Source: Ceratothoa steindachneri (lineage: Eukaryota > Arthropoda > Malacostraca > Isopoda > Cymothoidae). Taken from it: DNA of 64,000 nucleotides. Shown piece by piece: positions 56,510-64,000 of the stretch. The position numbers and the translations under genes were made by a program. Location: contig OZ018321.1 of the NCBI GenBank assembly GCA_963969495.1, forward strand, positions 109,760,333-109,824,332, read 5' to 3'. The notes under the pieces were generated by a model. That model made no database searches. It saw nothing but the letters and a program-made list of their open reading frames with translations, and was not told where the DNA came from. Each line of letters opens with the position of its first letter. Position 1 is the stretch's first letter.

Positions 56510-57080
56510 ATGCGGTTGATGTCTATTACATTCAACGATGGACTTGATGAATGGCGAAAACTTAAACCCACCATCACAGAAGTTGAGTATATAAAAAATA
56601 TTTTGTTTGATGAGTTCCACTGTTTTCTCAACAAGAGGGGAAACAGTATCGAACTTGTGAAAGAATTTGTCCTCAGGAATCTTTACGACTACGTCACCAT
56701 TACGTGTAAAGAGAATTTAATAGAATATCTATTTATCAACCAGTCTCACCATGAAAGTCCAGAGGGTGGAGTGTCACCAGCCTGGGTCATCAAGACTTGC
56801 AAGAAGAAAGTTTAAGTTTACCCAAGATAGAAAGAATATTTTATCAGAGAACAATTCTTTAACAAATATGTTTATTCAAATACTGGATCACATAAAAAAA
56901 CCTTCTGATATTAATTTAAAAAAATATAAGGTTGGATTAAAAAAGAACATTTATCATTTTTACTCGTTACATATCGAATACCGATTTCCCGATTCGATTA
57001 ATCCAGCTCTTTTGATTCAGAGAATCAGTAAATGTATACAAAGTAATAATATTGCGAACATCCATAAAAATTCTAATTGA
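56510..57080 (+). pseudogene. Polinton accessory ORF(s), unrecognised
   Basis: Two overlapping ORFs in different frames (56,510-56,815 and 56,751-57,080) probably derive from one gene with a frameshift near 56,740-56,810. The first is acidic and helical (LDEWRKLKPTITEVEYIKNI). The second is basic (SSRLARRKFKFTQDRKNIL) and ends with HIEYRFPDSINPALLIQRI. If joined they give about 180 residues. I recognise no family. It ends about 85 bases before the integrase Met. Confidence 0.4.
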
Positions 57081-57165
57081 AATTATGTATTTTAATCTAG
57101 ATCTAGAATAAAATTGGATTTTAAGATAAGATGTCTTTTCATTGAATAGTTATATAAGAGTGTAA

Positions 57166-58221
57166 ATGAATCAGAATATTCAGTTAGAAATTAACTGTCG
57201 ATTGTTACGCTTATATACATCTTCGAGTCTACCAACATCTTTTGGTCGGATAAATCGACTACACCAATCTGTAAAAAAGATCGCCAAAAGATCTGATGTG
57301 GAAAGCTTTTTCTCGGGTTTGGATAGCTATACATTACATAAACCTGTTCGAAAAAGATTCAAGACCAAACACGTAAAAGCGCAAGGCTCTAACGAGATCT
57401 GGCAACTAGATTTAACTGTGATGTCCAAATATGAAAGTTTTAATTATGGTGTATGATACATAATCTTTGTAATTGACGTATATTCTAGGTATCTCTGGCT
57501 AATTCCTTTGAAGCAGAAGACGGATTAGGTAGTGTCAAATGCTGTAAGAAATCTCATGGAAGAATCCGGATGGATTCCAGGTTATGGAGGAGAGTTTAAA
57601 GGAGATAAGATGAAACGTTTATTAAGCGAATTTAATATCGGCATTTATCTTGTTCACTCTCTAAACAAAGCTAGTCTTGTAGAGCGTGTACAAAGAGCAA
57701 TAAAAGAAAGACTTTTCAGATACTTTACTTTTAATAATACCTGGAAATACATCGACGTATTAGATGATTTTGCAAAGGCTTATAATAATTCTAGATTTAG
57801 AATGATTGGGAACACACCGTTCAGAGTTATAAATGATGTTGCTATACCTAAGCAGAGAGCTGAAGGTAAAAAGAGGTTTCTATATAAGATCGGTTATTAT
57901 GTTCGAATTTCACGCGTTTCCAGTAAATTTAAAAAAGGGTACAAAATAGGGTGGAGTGAGGAAATCTACAAGATATAGAAAATTTCAAATGTATTAGCCC
58001 TGTATTATATTGAAGATTTAAATGGAGAATATATTGAAGGTGGGGTTTATCAAGAAAAACTACCGAAAGTAAAATTTGACTCCTGTAAGAAATATGTAGT
58101 GGAGAGGATAGTTAAAGCGAAAGGGCATGGAAAAAACAAGCTATATTTAGTAAAATGGCGAGGGTACCCAGAATCGTTTAACTCATATATCAAGGCATCT
58201 GATATCACCCTAAAATATTGA
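57166..58221 (+). pseudogene. INT: Polinton integrase with C-terminal chromodomain, broken
   Basis: A retroviral-type integrase that joins element ends to target DNA. Seen: an N-terminal helical region, SYTLHKPVRKRFK, the first catalytic Asp in IWQLDLTVM (57,400), IFVIDVYSRYLWLIPLK, a GGEFKG block (57,590) where the family has its second Asp but here reads PGYGGEF, and the catalytic Glu in KASLVERVQRAIKERLFRYF (57,667-57,726). After IGWSEEIYKI comes a chromodomain (58,083-58,200, KKYVVERIVKAKG, LYLVKWRGYP, FNSYI), which probably steers targeting to modified histones. In-frame stops lie at 57,454-57,456, 57,526-57,528 and 57,976-57,978. There is no frameshift, so the decay here is point mutation. 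Confidence 0.92.
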
Positions 58222-58249
58222 GCAAATACATTCATAAAATTATATAAAG

Positions 58250-59151
58250 GTGGGAGATGTGGAAGGTTTTATATCAGTTGTAAAGATGGAGCCAGAGAGT
58301 TTTTATGTCACCCTTCCTTCTTCGTCCTCCCTGGATGTTTACCCTCAAAATACCATGTCTGACTATAGAATCAAGTTGCACACCATAATAACAAACCACA
58401 GGCAGTATGAAGTAGGTCTTTGTGAGTTCAATTTACAGAGAATATCTATAATGTTATTAAGTCTACACACGCATTCACAGTCTATCGGAAAATCACGGAA
58501 GTAAACAACTATGCATCAAATACTATATTGGCAAGATGAAAAGTAACAAAAATAAAAGAAATTGACTATGCATATGACGAGATATGGATAGACGCTACAT
58601 ATTACAAAAATGAAAAAGCACTCATAGAGAAAATGAATCTGAAAATGAAACAAATTATCATCTTAAGATTTAATGTTTTAATCTGACAGAAAGCAACGGA
58701 AAATGCTTACTGATTATATGTTAATGCTCACTTCAGGTTCATTGCTCAATGTGAAAAGGAAAGAAAATCTATTAATTCATCTGTCAAAAGAATTTTCCAC
58801 TATAATGAAAAAAACCTATCAGAGATGATATCCCAAAATTAAATCATTGTATAGCGTTCAATATAGATTTTACTGCTCTTATATCTCATCCGAGATCATG
58901 TTACATTTCCTCTACCCTTGTATGTAGAATATCAGTTAGTAGGCGGGATACAGTCGAGGCTGATGAGAATTATAAATCTTCCTTTCAATGATGGTTCATT
59001 CAATATAACTTTTGATAATTCACACTATCTGAATCTCAGCTCTGGGGACTTGAGATCAATTTATATTTATATAAGAATGGTCGAAAGGGAACGATTTCCA
59101 TTCTTTGTTGGTCATTTGATGATAAAACTACACATTAAGACTAAACATTAA
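58250..59151 (+). pseudogene. mCP: Polinton minor capsid (penton-type) protein, broken
   Basis: The first open part (58,250-58,504) has FYVTLPSSSSLDVYPQNTMS and YEVGLCEF, the typical N-terminal signature of the Polinton penton homologue, a single jelly-roll protein at capsid vertices. The last open part (58,918-59,151) has VEYQLVGGIQSRLMRI and then FPFFVGHLMIKLHI, the C-terminal signature. Between them (58,505-58,917) stops occur in every frame, with recognisable remnants such as YAYDDIWIDA near 58,570. The likely true start is the Met in KMEPESFYV (58,286). Confidence 0.85.
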
Positions 59152-59164
59152 ACGATAATTAAAA

Positions 59165-59461
59165 ATGTTGAATGGACCACACGTGTTTAAAGGGTTAAGA
59201 GCCCAGAGGGGACATGGTCTTGGATCCCTCTTCTCTTCCCTATTCAGAAATGCAGCACCATATATAAAGAGTGGTGCTCGTTATAGAGGAAAGAAGGCTA
59301 TTTCAGCCGGTTTCGATATTGTTCAGGATATTGTGCATGGAAAGAGTGAGAAACAAGCTCGGAGAGACCAGCTGGGAAGGGTAAAAAATAATATTACTAA
59401 AGATAATAAGCAGTATATTAGAAGAAAGTTAAGATCTGAGAGGGATAATGAGCGGAAATAA
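59165..59461 (+). CDS. Small Polinton capsid-associated protein (candidate)
   Basis: An intact 98-residue ORF lies 11 bases after the minor capsid gene. The N-terminal part has GLRAQRGHGLGSLFSSLFRN and a short amphipathic/hydrophobic stretch. The rest is strongly basic (KSEKQARRDQLGRVKNN, YIRRKLRSERDNERK). Proteins with this R-GxGLGS-F-LFR start lie between the two capsid genes in other Polintons/adintoviruses and are thought to be minor virion components, perhaps comparable to adenovirus pVI; that comparison is inference. It is one of the few Polinton genes here with no visible break. Confidence 0.65.
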   Translation: MLNGPHVFKGLRAQRGHGLGSLFSSLFRNAAPYIKSGARYRGKKAISAGFDIVQDIVHGKSEKQARRDQLGRVKNNITKDNKQYIRRKLRSERDNERK

Positions 59462-59642
59462 AAAAAAAATAGGTGTAATAAATAAGCGAAAATGGATGAA
59501 TCAGAGGTTGAAGAATAGAAGAAAGTTAAAAATAAATGATGATGATGAAACTAGGGATGTTTTTTTCTAATAATATAAATATCAAACATTTCATAGATGT
59601 TCTCATATAGATATCAACAACTGTAAATCTTATACGTGTAAA

Positions 59643-60925
59643 ATGAATGCTCTTCATCCAACAAGTGATATCTGTTCAAAGACAGAACTCGATTTGTTTA
59701 CTGTTCCACCAACCCAAACTTCAATCGTTGAAAGCAATTATCAGTCTTACTCTTCCCTCAGCAATATCTCTTCCGACCTCACACTGGTTGAATATTATGT
59801 ATCTGGTAACGCACAGTATTATCTAGACCCTAGTGAGGTTTATCTTTATATTGAAGCAAAAATTGTGAAGTCAAACGGAAGCCAACTTCTAGATGGGGAG
59901 AATGTTTTTCCGGAAAATAATATTTTTTCACACTTTGTTCAGCAATGTTGATATTTATTTAAATGAACATATGTAAATTCGATTGGAAATAATTACCCCT
60001 ATCGTGCATATTTAGAGACCCTGTTGAACTACACTGAAGAAGAAAAATCTACTTTTCTTTCCACTACAGGATATTACTCTAATAAAGAAAGTATAGAAAA
60101 GAAATATAGCAGATATCAGAAAAAACTAATTGATGTATATGGAAAACTACACGCTGATTTCTTCTCACAACATAAGCTGTTAATTAATGGAGTCTCAATA
60201 AAGATAAAGTTATCCAGAGCACCACATTAATTTACACGATTTAGAAGCTAGACCAATTTAAAAGCTAAAATCAAATTATTAGAGAGTTTTCTTTACATTA
60301 GAAAAGTCCGTCTTTCAGCATCAGCTTATCTAGAGATGGAAAATAGGTTGCTTACATCAAACGCTAAGTACCCTACCACACAAGTTCGCATGCGAAATTT
60401 TACAATTGTGAGTGGAATATCAATGATGAGTGTAGATAATATCTTCATGGGGCGAATACCTACACGCATGGTTATAGGAATGCTTGATAATTCTGCATTT
60501 TCTGGTAGTTTCGATGCATACCTTTTGAATTTAAACTTTATAATGTGAATCGCATCACTATCTATATAAACAGGAATGAAGTTGAAAGACCATTTGAATT
60601 AGACTATTCGGACGATACAGATCCAGTTGCGTCAAGGGCTTTTTACTCGTTATATAACAGTATAGGGTGTATCAGAGGTGGGCAGAGTATTGGACTTACG
60701 TATGAACAATTTATAAAAAGTAAAAATATTTATTGCATTAACCTAAATTAGGACAAGAGTACTACTTGTCTTGGAGAATGCTCGAATCCTATACAACAGG
60801 GAATATTATCAGTACAGTTACAGTTTAAATCTTCATTAATAGAACCGATCTCCCTTGTTATATATGCAGAGTTTCAGTCTGTTATTGAGATAGATAAGTC
60901 TAGGAAAGTATTAGTTTATTCTTAA
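59643..60925 (+). pseudogene. MCP: Polinton major capsid protein (double jelly-roll), broken
   Basis: It starts at MNALHPTSDICSKTELDLFT, the characteristic N-terminus of this family, followed by VPPTQTSI. Breaks: a frame change and stops at 59,951-60,020, TTGYYSNKE and KLHADFFSQHKLLINGVSIK to 60,230, a stretch with stops to 60,335, then ATYPTTQVRMRNF-like and FMGRIPTRMVIGMLDN (60,336-60,548), a frameshift at about 60,547, YINRNEVERPFELDY to 60,751, a TAG, and the C-terminal end VIYAEFQSVIEID to 60,925. With about 425 codons its length is close to the family's, so it is disabled by small lesions rather than deletion. Confidence 0.9.
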
Positions 60926-60934
60926 TAAAATACG

Positions 60935-61317
60935 AGTTTTTCATGGCAGTTTTGCGAGAGACACTGATCTATGTTTACCTTTAAAACTGCCAGCAGCTTA
61001 TGTAATTAATCTGGACAGAAGCCACAGACCTGGTTTGCATTGGATCGCTTTGTTTGTTAACAAAAAACGTTTGTATTATTTCGACAGCCTATCTCTAGGG
61101 TTCCAGAATGATGTTTATATTCGTAAAAAACTTAGTAAAAATGAATAAAATTTCGAGTATTATCGTCAATCCATTCAGAGTTCAAAGTTACTTTTCAAAC
61201 ACATGTGGCTTGTTTTGTGTCTATTTCATTCAGCAGATGACAAACGGTAAATCATATCCATCTTTTATTGAGAAATTTGATTTATATAATGATCAAAGAA
61301 ACGAAAAATCGTTGTAA
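60935..61317 (+). pseudogene. PRO: Polinton cysteine protease (adenain type), one frameshift
   Basis: A maturation protease of the adenovirus-protease fold. The reading from about 60,941 shows GSFARDTDLCLP, then the catalytic His in GLHWIALFV (61,036), and YYFDSLSLG with the acidic residue (61,075). After a one-base shift within 61,125-61,150 the second frame (to 61,317) has VNPFRVQSYFSNTCGLFCVY with the oxyanion Gln and nucleophile Cys. All catalytic residues are thus still encoded, but in two frames. It follows the major capsid gene by fewer than 20 bases. Confidence 0.88.
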
Positions 61318-61394
61318 AGAACACTTTTAATAGAATGTAAAGAAAAAATTGATTATGTACACTCAATGAAATTAATTGTGTATCGTATTGACAA

Positions 61395-61480
<86 letters not shown>

Positions 61481-61850
61481 GTAACCTGGGTAGTATAAAT
61501 TAAATATTTATTTTCAATTTATTAATCTGGAGAAAATATACGCATATTTCTGTTTAAAAGTAAAATAAATCATTATATCAAACTAGACTTTTTAAAAAAC
61601 CCATTTAAAAAAGAAGAAAATCACTTACTCTGTGAAAGGAGCTGTCAACGGACAAACGCTGAAATGTTCAAGAAAACCACAAAAATCCCCACAAGATTTC
61701 CATTCATCTTCTGTCAGGTCTTTCATTTTCTTACACTTAGTTAAAAAAATTAAAATACCGTACGAGGGAAAAAACTTCTTCCCAACAAGCTGTTATCTAT
61801 AATAATTAAATGAAGGTTTAGAATGCCCTTTTATATACTTACAAATGGGG
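61318..61850. other. No gene; (TA)n tract at 61,399-61,478
   Basis: AT-rich right arm of the Polinton with an 80-bp TA microsatellite. A TGAAAGGAGCTG...GTCAACGGACAAACG stretch near 61,640 has no recognisable coding sense. Confidence 0.55.
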
Positions 61851-61852
61851 GG

Positions 61853-62200
61853 GCTGGTAAGGGTTGGAAAAGTAAGATTGGTCGATGATCCAGTTTAAAC
61901 AAAAGATAGCTATTTCTTTACTTCATTGTGACTTCTTTGAGAAAAAACAAATATGTTTATTCAAGTCGGATGATGGAGCTGAGTAAAGGTTGGAAAATAA
62001 GGTTTAATAGACGGTCCAGTTTAAACAAAAGATTGCTATCTCTTTACTTCATTGTGACTTCTTTGAGAAAAAAAAACAAATATGTTTATTCAAGTCGGAT
62101 AAGGAAGCGGGGTCAAGGTTTGAAAATAAGGTTTAATAGACGGTCCAGTTTAAACAAAAGATAGCAATCTATTTACTTCATTTTGACCTCTTAGAGAAAA
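61853..62200 (+). repeat. 127-bp tandem repeat (2.7 copies) in the Polinton right arm
   Basis: The units contain CAGTTTAAACAAAAGAT (61,891, 62,017, 62,146), then CTTTACTTCATTGTGACTTC, and AACAAATATGTTTATTCAAG with TCGGAT. It is unrelated in sequence to the 127-bp array at 35 kb despite the similar period. Confidence 0.88.
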
Positions 62201-62227
62201 AAGAAGCAATATTTGTCTCCTTATTTA

Positions 62228-62400
62228 TCAAAAACAGAGGAGTTATACACATTCAAATAAACAATATTGAAAGGAATCGTGGAAAGCGTTTTAGAGCGAA
62301 GGGCTAATGAAAGATAACTATCTCTTTGTTTCATTAAATCCTGTGCCCTGAAAATCAAAACAGAGGATGGATAAACAACCAGGTAAACAATATCGATGTG
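62228..62400 (+). repeat. Inverted PolB scraps in the right arm
   Basis: 62,234-62,305 (CAAATAAACAATATTGAAAG and GTGGAAAGCGTTTTAGAGCG) repeats the minus strand of about 48,535-48,606, a piece of the PolB coding region ending next to the candidate intron. A second, shorter copy follows at 62,361-62,395 (GGATAAACAACCAGGTAAAC). Confidence 0.8.
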
Positions 62401-62408
62401 AGTCCATT

Positions 62409-62580
62409 CAAAGTATGGGGGGAGGAGTTGGACACCTGCATGTCACTAAGGCTGGTAGGGACCAATGCTGGGGGGAGAGGAGACTTGAGTGCGAGTCAAT
62501 GTGCGTGTGTATGTATCTGGATACGCACATTGGAGGCCGAGTTTGTGTGCACTCGACCCTTCACCTACAATACTACTACT
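62409..62580 (-). repeat. Polinton right TIR, about 172 bp
   Basis: It is the inverse of 46,255-46,435 and ends CCTTCACCTACAATACTACT followed by one more ACT triplet. The apparent ORFs across it are by-products. Confidence 0.95.
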
Positions 62581-62586
62581 AATGTC
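62581..62586. repeat. Target site duplication (right copy), AATGTC
   Basis: Identical to 46,249-46,254. Confidence 0.92.
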
Positions 62587-63095
62587 TTATTGTATATGGA
62601 TTTTTACACAATTTTGTGAAAGTGTAATTTTAATAAAATATTTAATATGCAATTCAAAATGGCATAATAAATTATGAACATAAAAAAATGGAAATAATGG
62701 AAATCTCATTAAAAGATTAGCTATATTCGAGATCCAAATCAGAGAGATTCATATACATCTAAGAAATTTAAGGTACTTTTGAAGAAAACCAGTCTCACCT
62801 CAATCTTCCTCTCTCGTCCACAGATTCTGCAGTCGAGTTGTATACAACTTTGCTTCTATTGAAGCCTTTGCACCACATCAATGTGAAAGTCGTAATTCGG
62901 GACTAAGGTACGGAAAATTATGAAACATAAAATGTTTTTTTCTTCATTAAAACAACTTGAACTTTACTCACTTTTCACACAAACTCTCTCGTTGTATCCA
63001 TATAATAAAAGTTAACTTGCAAATTTATTAATTCAAAAATTAGTTCTATTTAAATATTCTCAGTATGCACGTCCTTTGATGTCTTATATAAGTAA
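62587..63095. other. No gene; right flank of the Polinton
   Basis: AT-rich sequence with no recognisable gene. Confidence 0.45.
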
Positions 63096-63099
63096 GACC

Positions 63100-63180
63100 T
63101 TTTCCTAGTCGAAGGAAGGGCGCCCTGCGAAGGCCTTAAGGTGTTGAAGGGCGCCATATAAAACCTTTATTATTATTAAT
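63100..63180 (+). mobile_element. LINE 3' tail fragment with (ATT)n
   Basis: GAAGGCCTTAAGGTGTTGAAGGGCGCCATATAAA (shown here only as a landmark pair: GTGTTGAAGGGCGC and TATAAA) is followed by (ATT)n. It resembles the tail of the L2-like LINE at 41.8 kb (CCTGAAGGGCGC, TATAAAT, (ATT)n) but with a different upstream sequence. It probably comes from a related family. Confidence 0.55.
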
Positions 63181-63184
63181 TGCG

Positions 63185-64000
63185 ATTCGTTTACATGTTT
63201 TAAATATCTTACTATCCCCGAATACTTTATAATTTAAATTTGCAGTTGTGTTTACCTTTATGTATATTGATATATTTTATCTTAAAATTCATCTTATTAA
63301 GTGCTGAGATAACATAGTAACATAATATTAATGGAATTGTACGAAGCTGACTAGTAAAAGGGTAAATAAAGGCCTATAATGTATCTCTAGCCAAACCTTA
63401 AACTAGGTCCAAATTCATTTATAAAATCGCTGATTTGACGAAGTGGCTCATAAAAAGAACTGAATACTACCCCAGTATTCGAAATTAATTTAATCATTCA
63501 AGCCTTTGCTCAGAAAAAAACTAAACCCTTTTGTAACAATGTAATATCTGCAAGATTATTAACTCGGGTAAAGTATTTTCTATCATAGGCAAGTTTTTTA
63601 ACTTTCCATAATAATGGACCCGGTACTGATATTTGTCATAGTTCAGATTTTACTGGTTTACAATCTGATTTCAAACCAAATAATGGAGGTCTGTACGGGA
63701 TTTTATAACTTGCATTTTATGCCGTTACAAATGCTATTATTTATATTAACACATCTCCACTTTTCCAATAATCTTTTGAGAGAAATCTTTTCAAACGCAA
63801 TATTGAAATCAACTTACATCTCAATCATCAGTATAAAGGACAGCCTTAGTGACAAATTCTAAGCATCTGTAAAGGTAAATTTGTCAGGATTTACCTCAGC
63901 TGAAGCCATGATGGGTGACCCTGAGTAAATTATCCTAAACACGTTAGTATTCTTTTTAAGATATTTTTTTTTGCATTGAATGTACTAGTCTATAATTTCT
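63185..64000. other. No gene recognised
   Basis: AT-rich. The 82-codon hydrophobic ORF at 63,614-63,862 has no recognisable domain and reflects T-rich composition. Confidence 0.4.

Larger units (their letters stand above)
46255..62580. mobile_element. Polinton/Maverick, complete but inactivated, with a nested LINE
   Basis: A self-synthesising virus-like DNA transposon of 16,326 bp. It is bounded by TIRs starting AGTAGTATTGTAGGTGAAGG and by a 6-bp duplication. It encodes the whole core set: protein-primed PolB, packaging ATPase, retroviral-type integrase with chromodomain, minor and major capsid proteins, and cysteine protease, plus several smaller proteins. The integrase lies between the ATPase and the capsid block. 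PolB is on the minus strand and everything else I could place is on the plus strand, with PolB and ATPase diverging from about 51,830. A CR1 LINE (52,315-54,680) splits the ATPase. Removing it leaves about 14.0 kb, within the usual 13-20 kb. Most genes carry stops or frameshifts, so this copy can no longer move by itself. Confidence 0.95.

Noticed and set aside
61853..62200. Relation between the two 127-bp repeats (35 kb and 62 kb)
   Set aside because: Only the period is similar; the unit sequences do not match.
46249..62586. Free-living virus or contaminating viral contig
   Set aside because: It is integrated with a clean 6-bp target duplication, contains a LINE of a family found elsewhere in the window, and its genes are decayed, so it is a resident genomic element.

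Overview
This window looks like intergenic, repeat-dominated DNA of an AT-rich metazoan nuclear genome, most likely an invertebrate. The evidence is spliceosomal-type signals, very long (TA)n, (CT)n and (AAT)n microsatellites, CR1/L2-type LINEs, Tc1/mariner-family transposases, a hAT trace and a Polinton/Maverick. I recognise no host protein-coding gene, rRNA or standard tRNA, and nothing bacterial. The species cannot be fixed from the sequence alone.

Regions: 0.8-2.3 kb holds a Tc1/mariner-family element with long terminal inverted repeats (TIRs). 5.0-9.2 kb holds a nearly full-length CR1-type LINE on the minus strand, with an intact ORF1 and a broken ORF2. 10-20 kb holds a LINE reverse transcriptase (RT) scrap, two transposase relics and a decayed CR1-like LINE. 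20-31 kb holds microsatellites, two mariner-family transposases (one inside a TTAA-flanked element), a 175-bp duplication and a 31-bp tandem array. 31-39 kb holds a hAT scrap, two LINE relics, an element built round a 127-bp tandem array, a tRNA-like sequence and a foldback MITE. 39.4-41.8 kb is a 5'-truncated L2-like LINE. 44.8-45.7 kb is another LINE relic.

The main object is a Polinton/Maverick from 46,255 to 62,580 (16,326 bp). It has TIRs of about 170-180 bp and a perfect 6-bp target duplication (AATGTC). From left to right it carries an orphan ORF, protein-primed DNA polymerase B (minus), a packaging ATPase split by a CR1 LINE, a small basic protein, three or four proteins I cannot name, a chromodomain integrase, a penton-type minor capsid protein, a small capsid-associated protein, the major capsid protein and an adenain-type cysteine protease. 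In a live Polinton the polymerase copies the DNA, the integrase inserts it, and the ATPase, capsid proteins and protease would build and mature a virion-like particle. Here nearly every gene has stops or frameshifts. The polymerase has Asn in place of Asp at both metal-binding motifs, and the integrase seems to lack its second catalytic Asp, so this copy is dead.

The least conventional signals are the mosaic Polinton ends, which carry inverted scraps of the element's own genes; candidate introns in its polymerase gene; a repeated segment at the divergent polymerase/ATPase start region; and the family of elements built on a 127-bp tandem core. All similarity statements are by eye. No alignment or database search was run.
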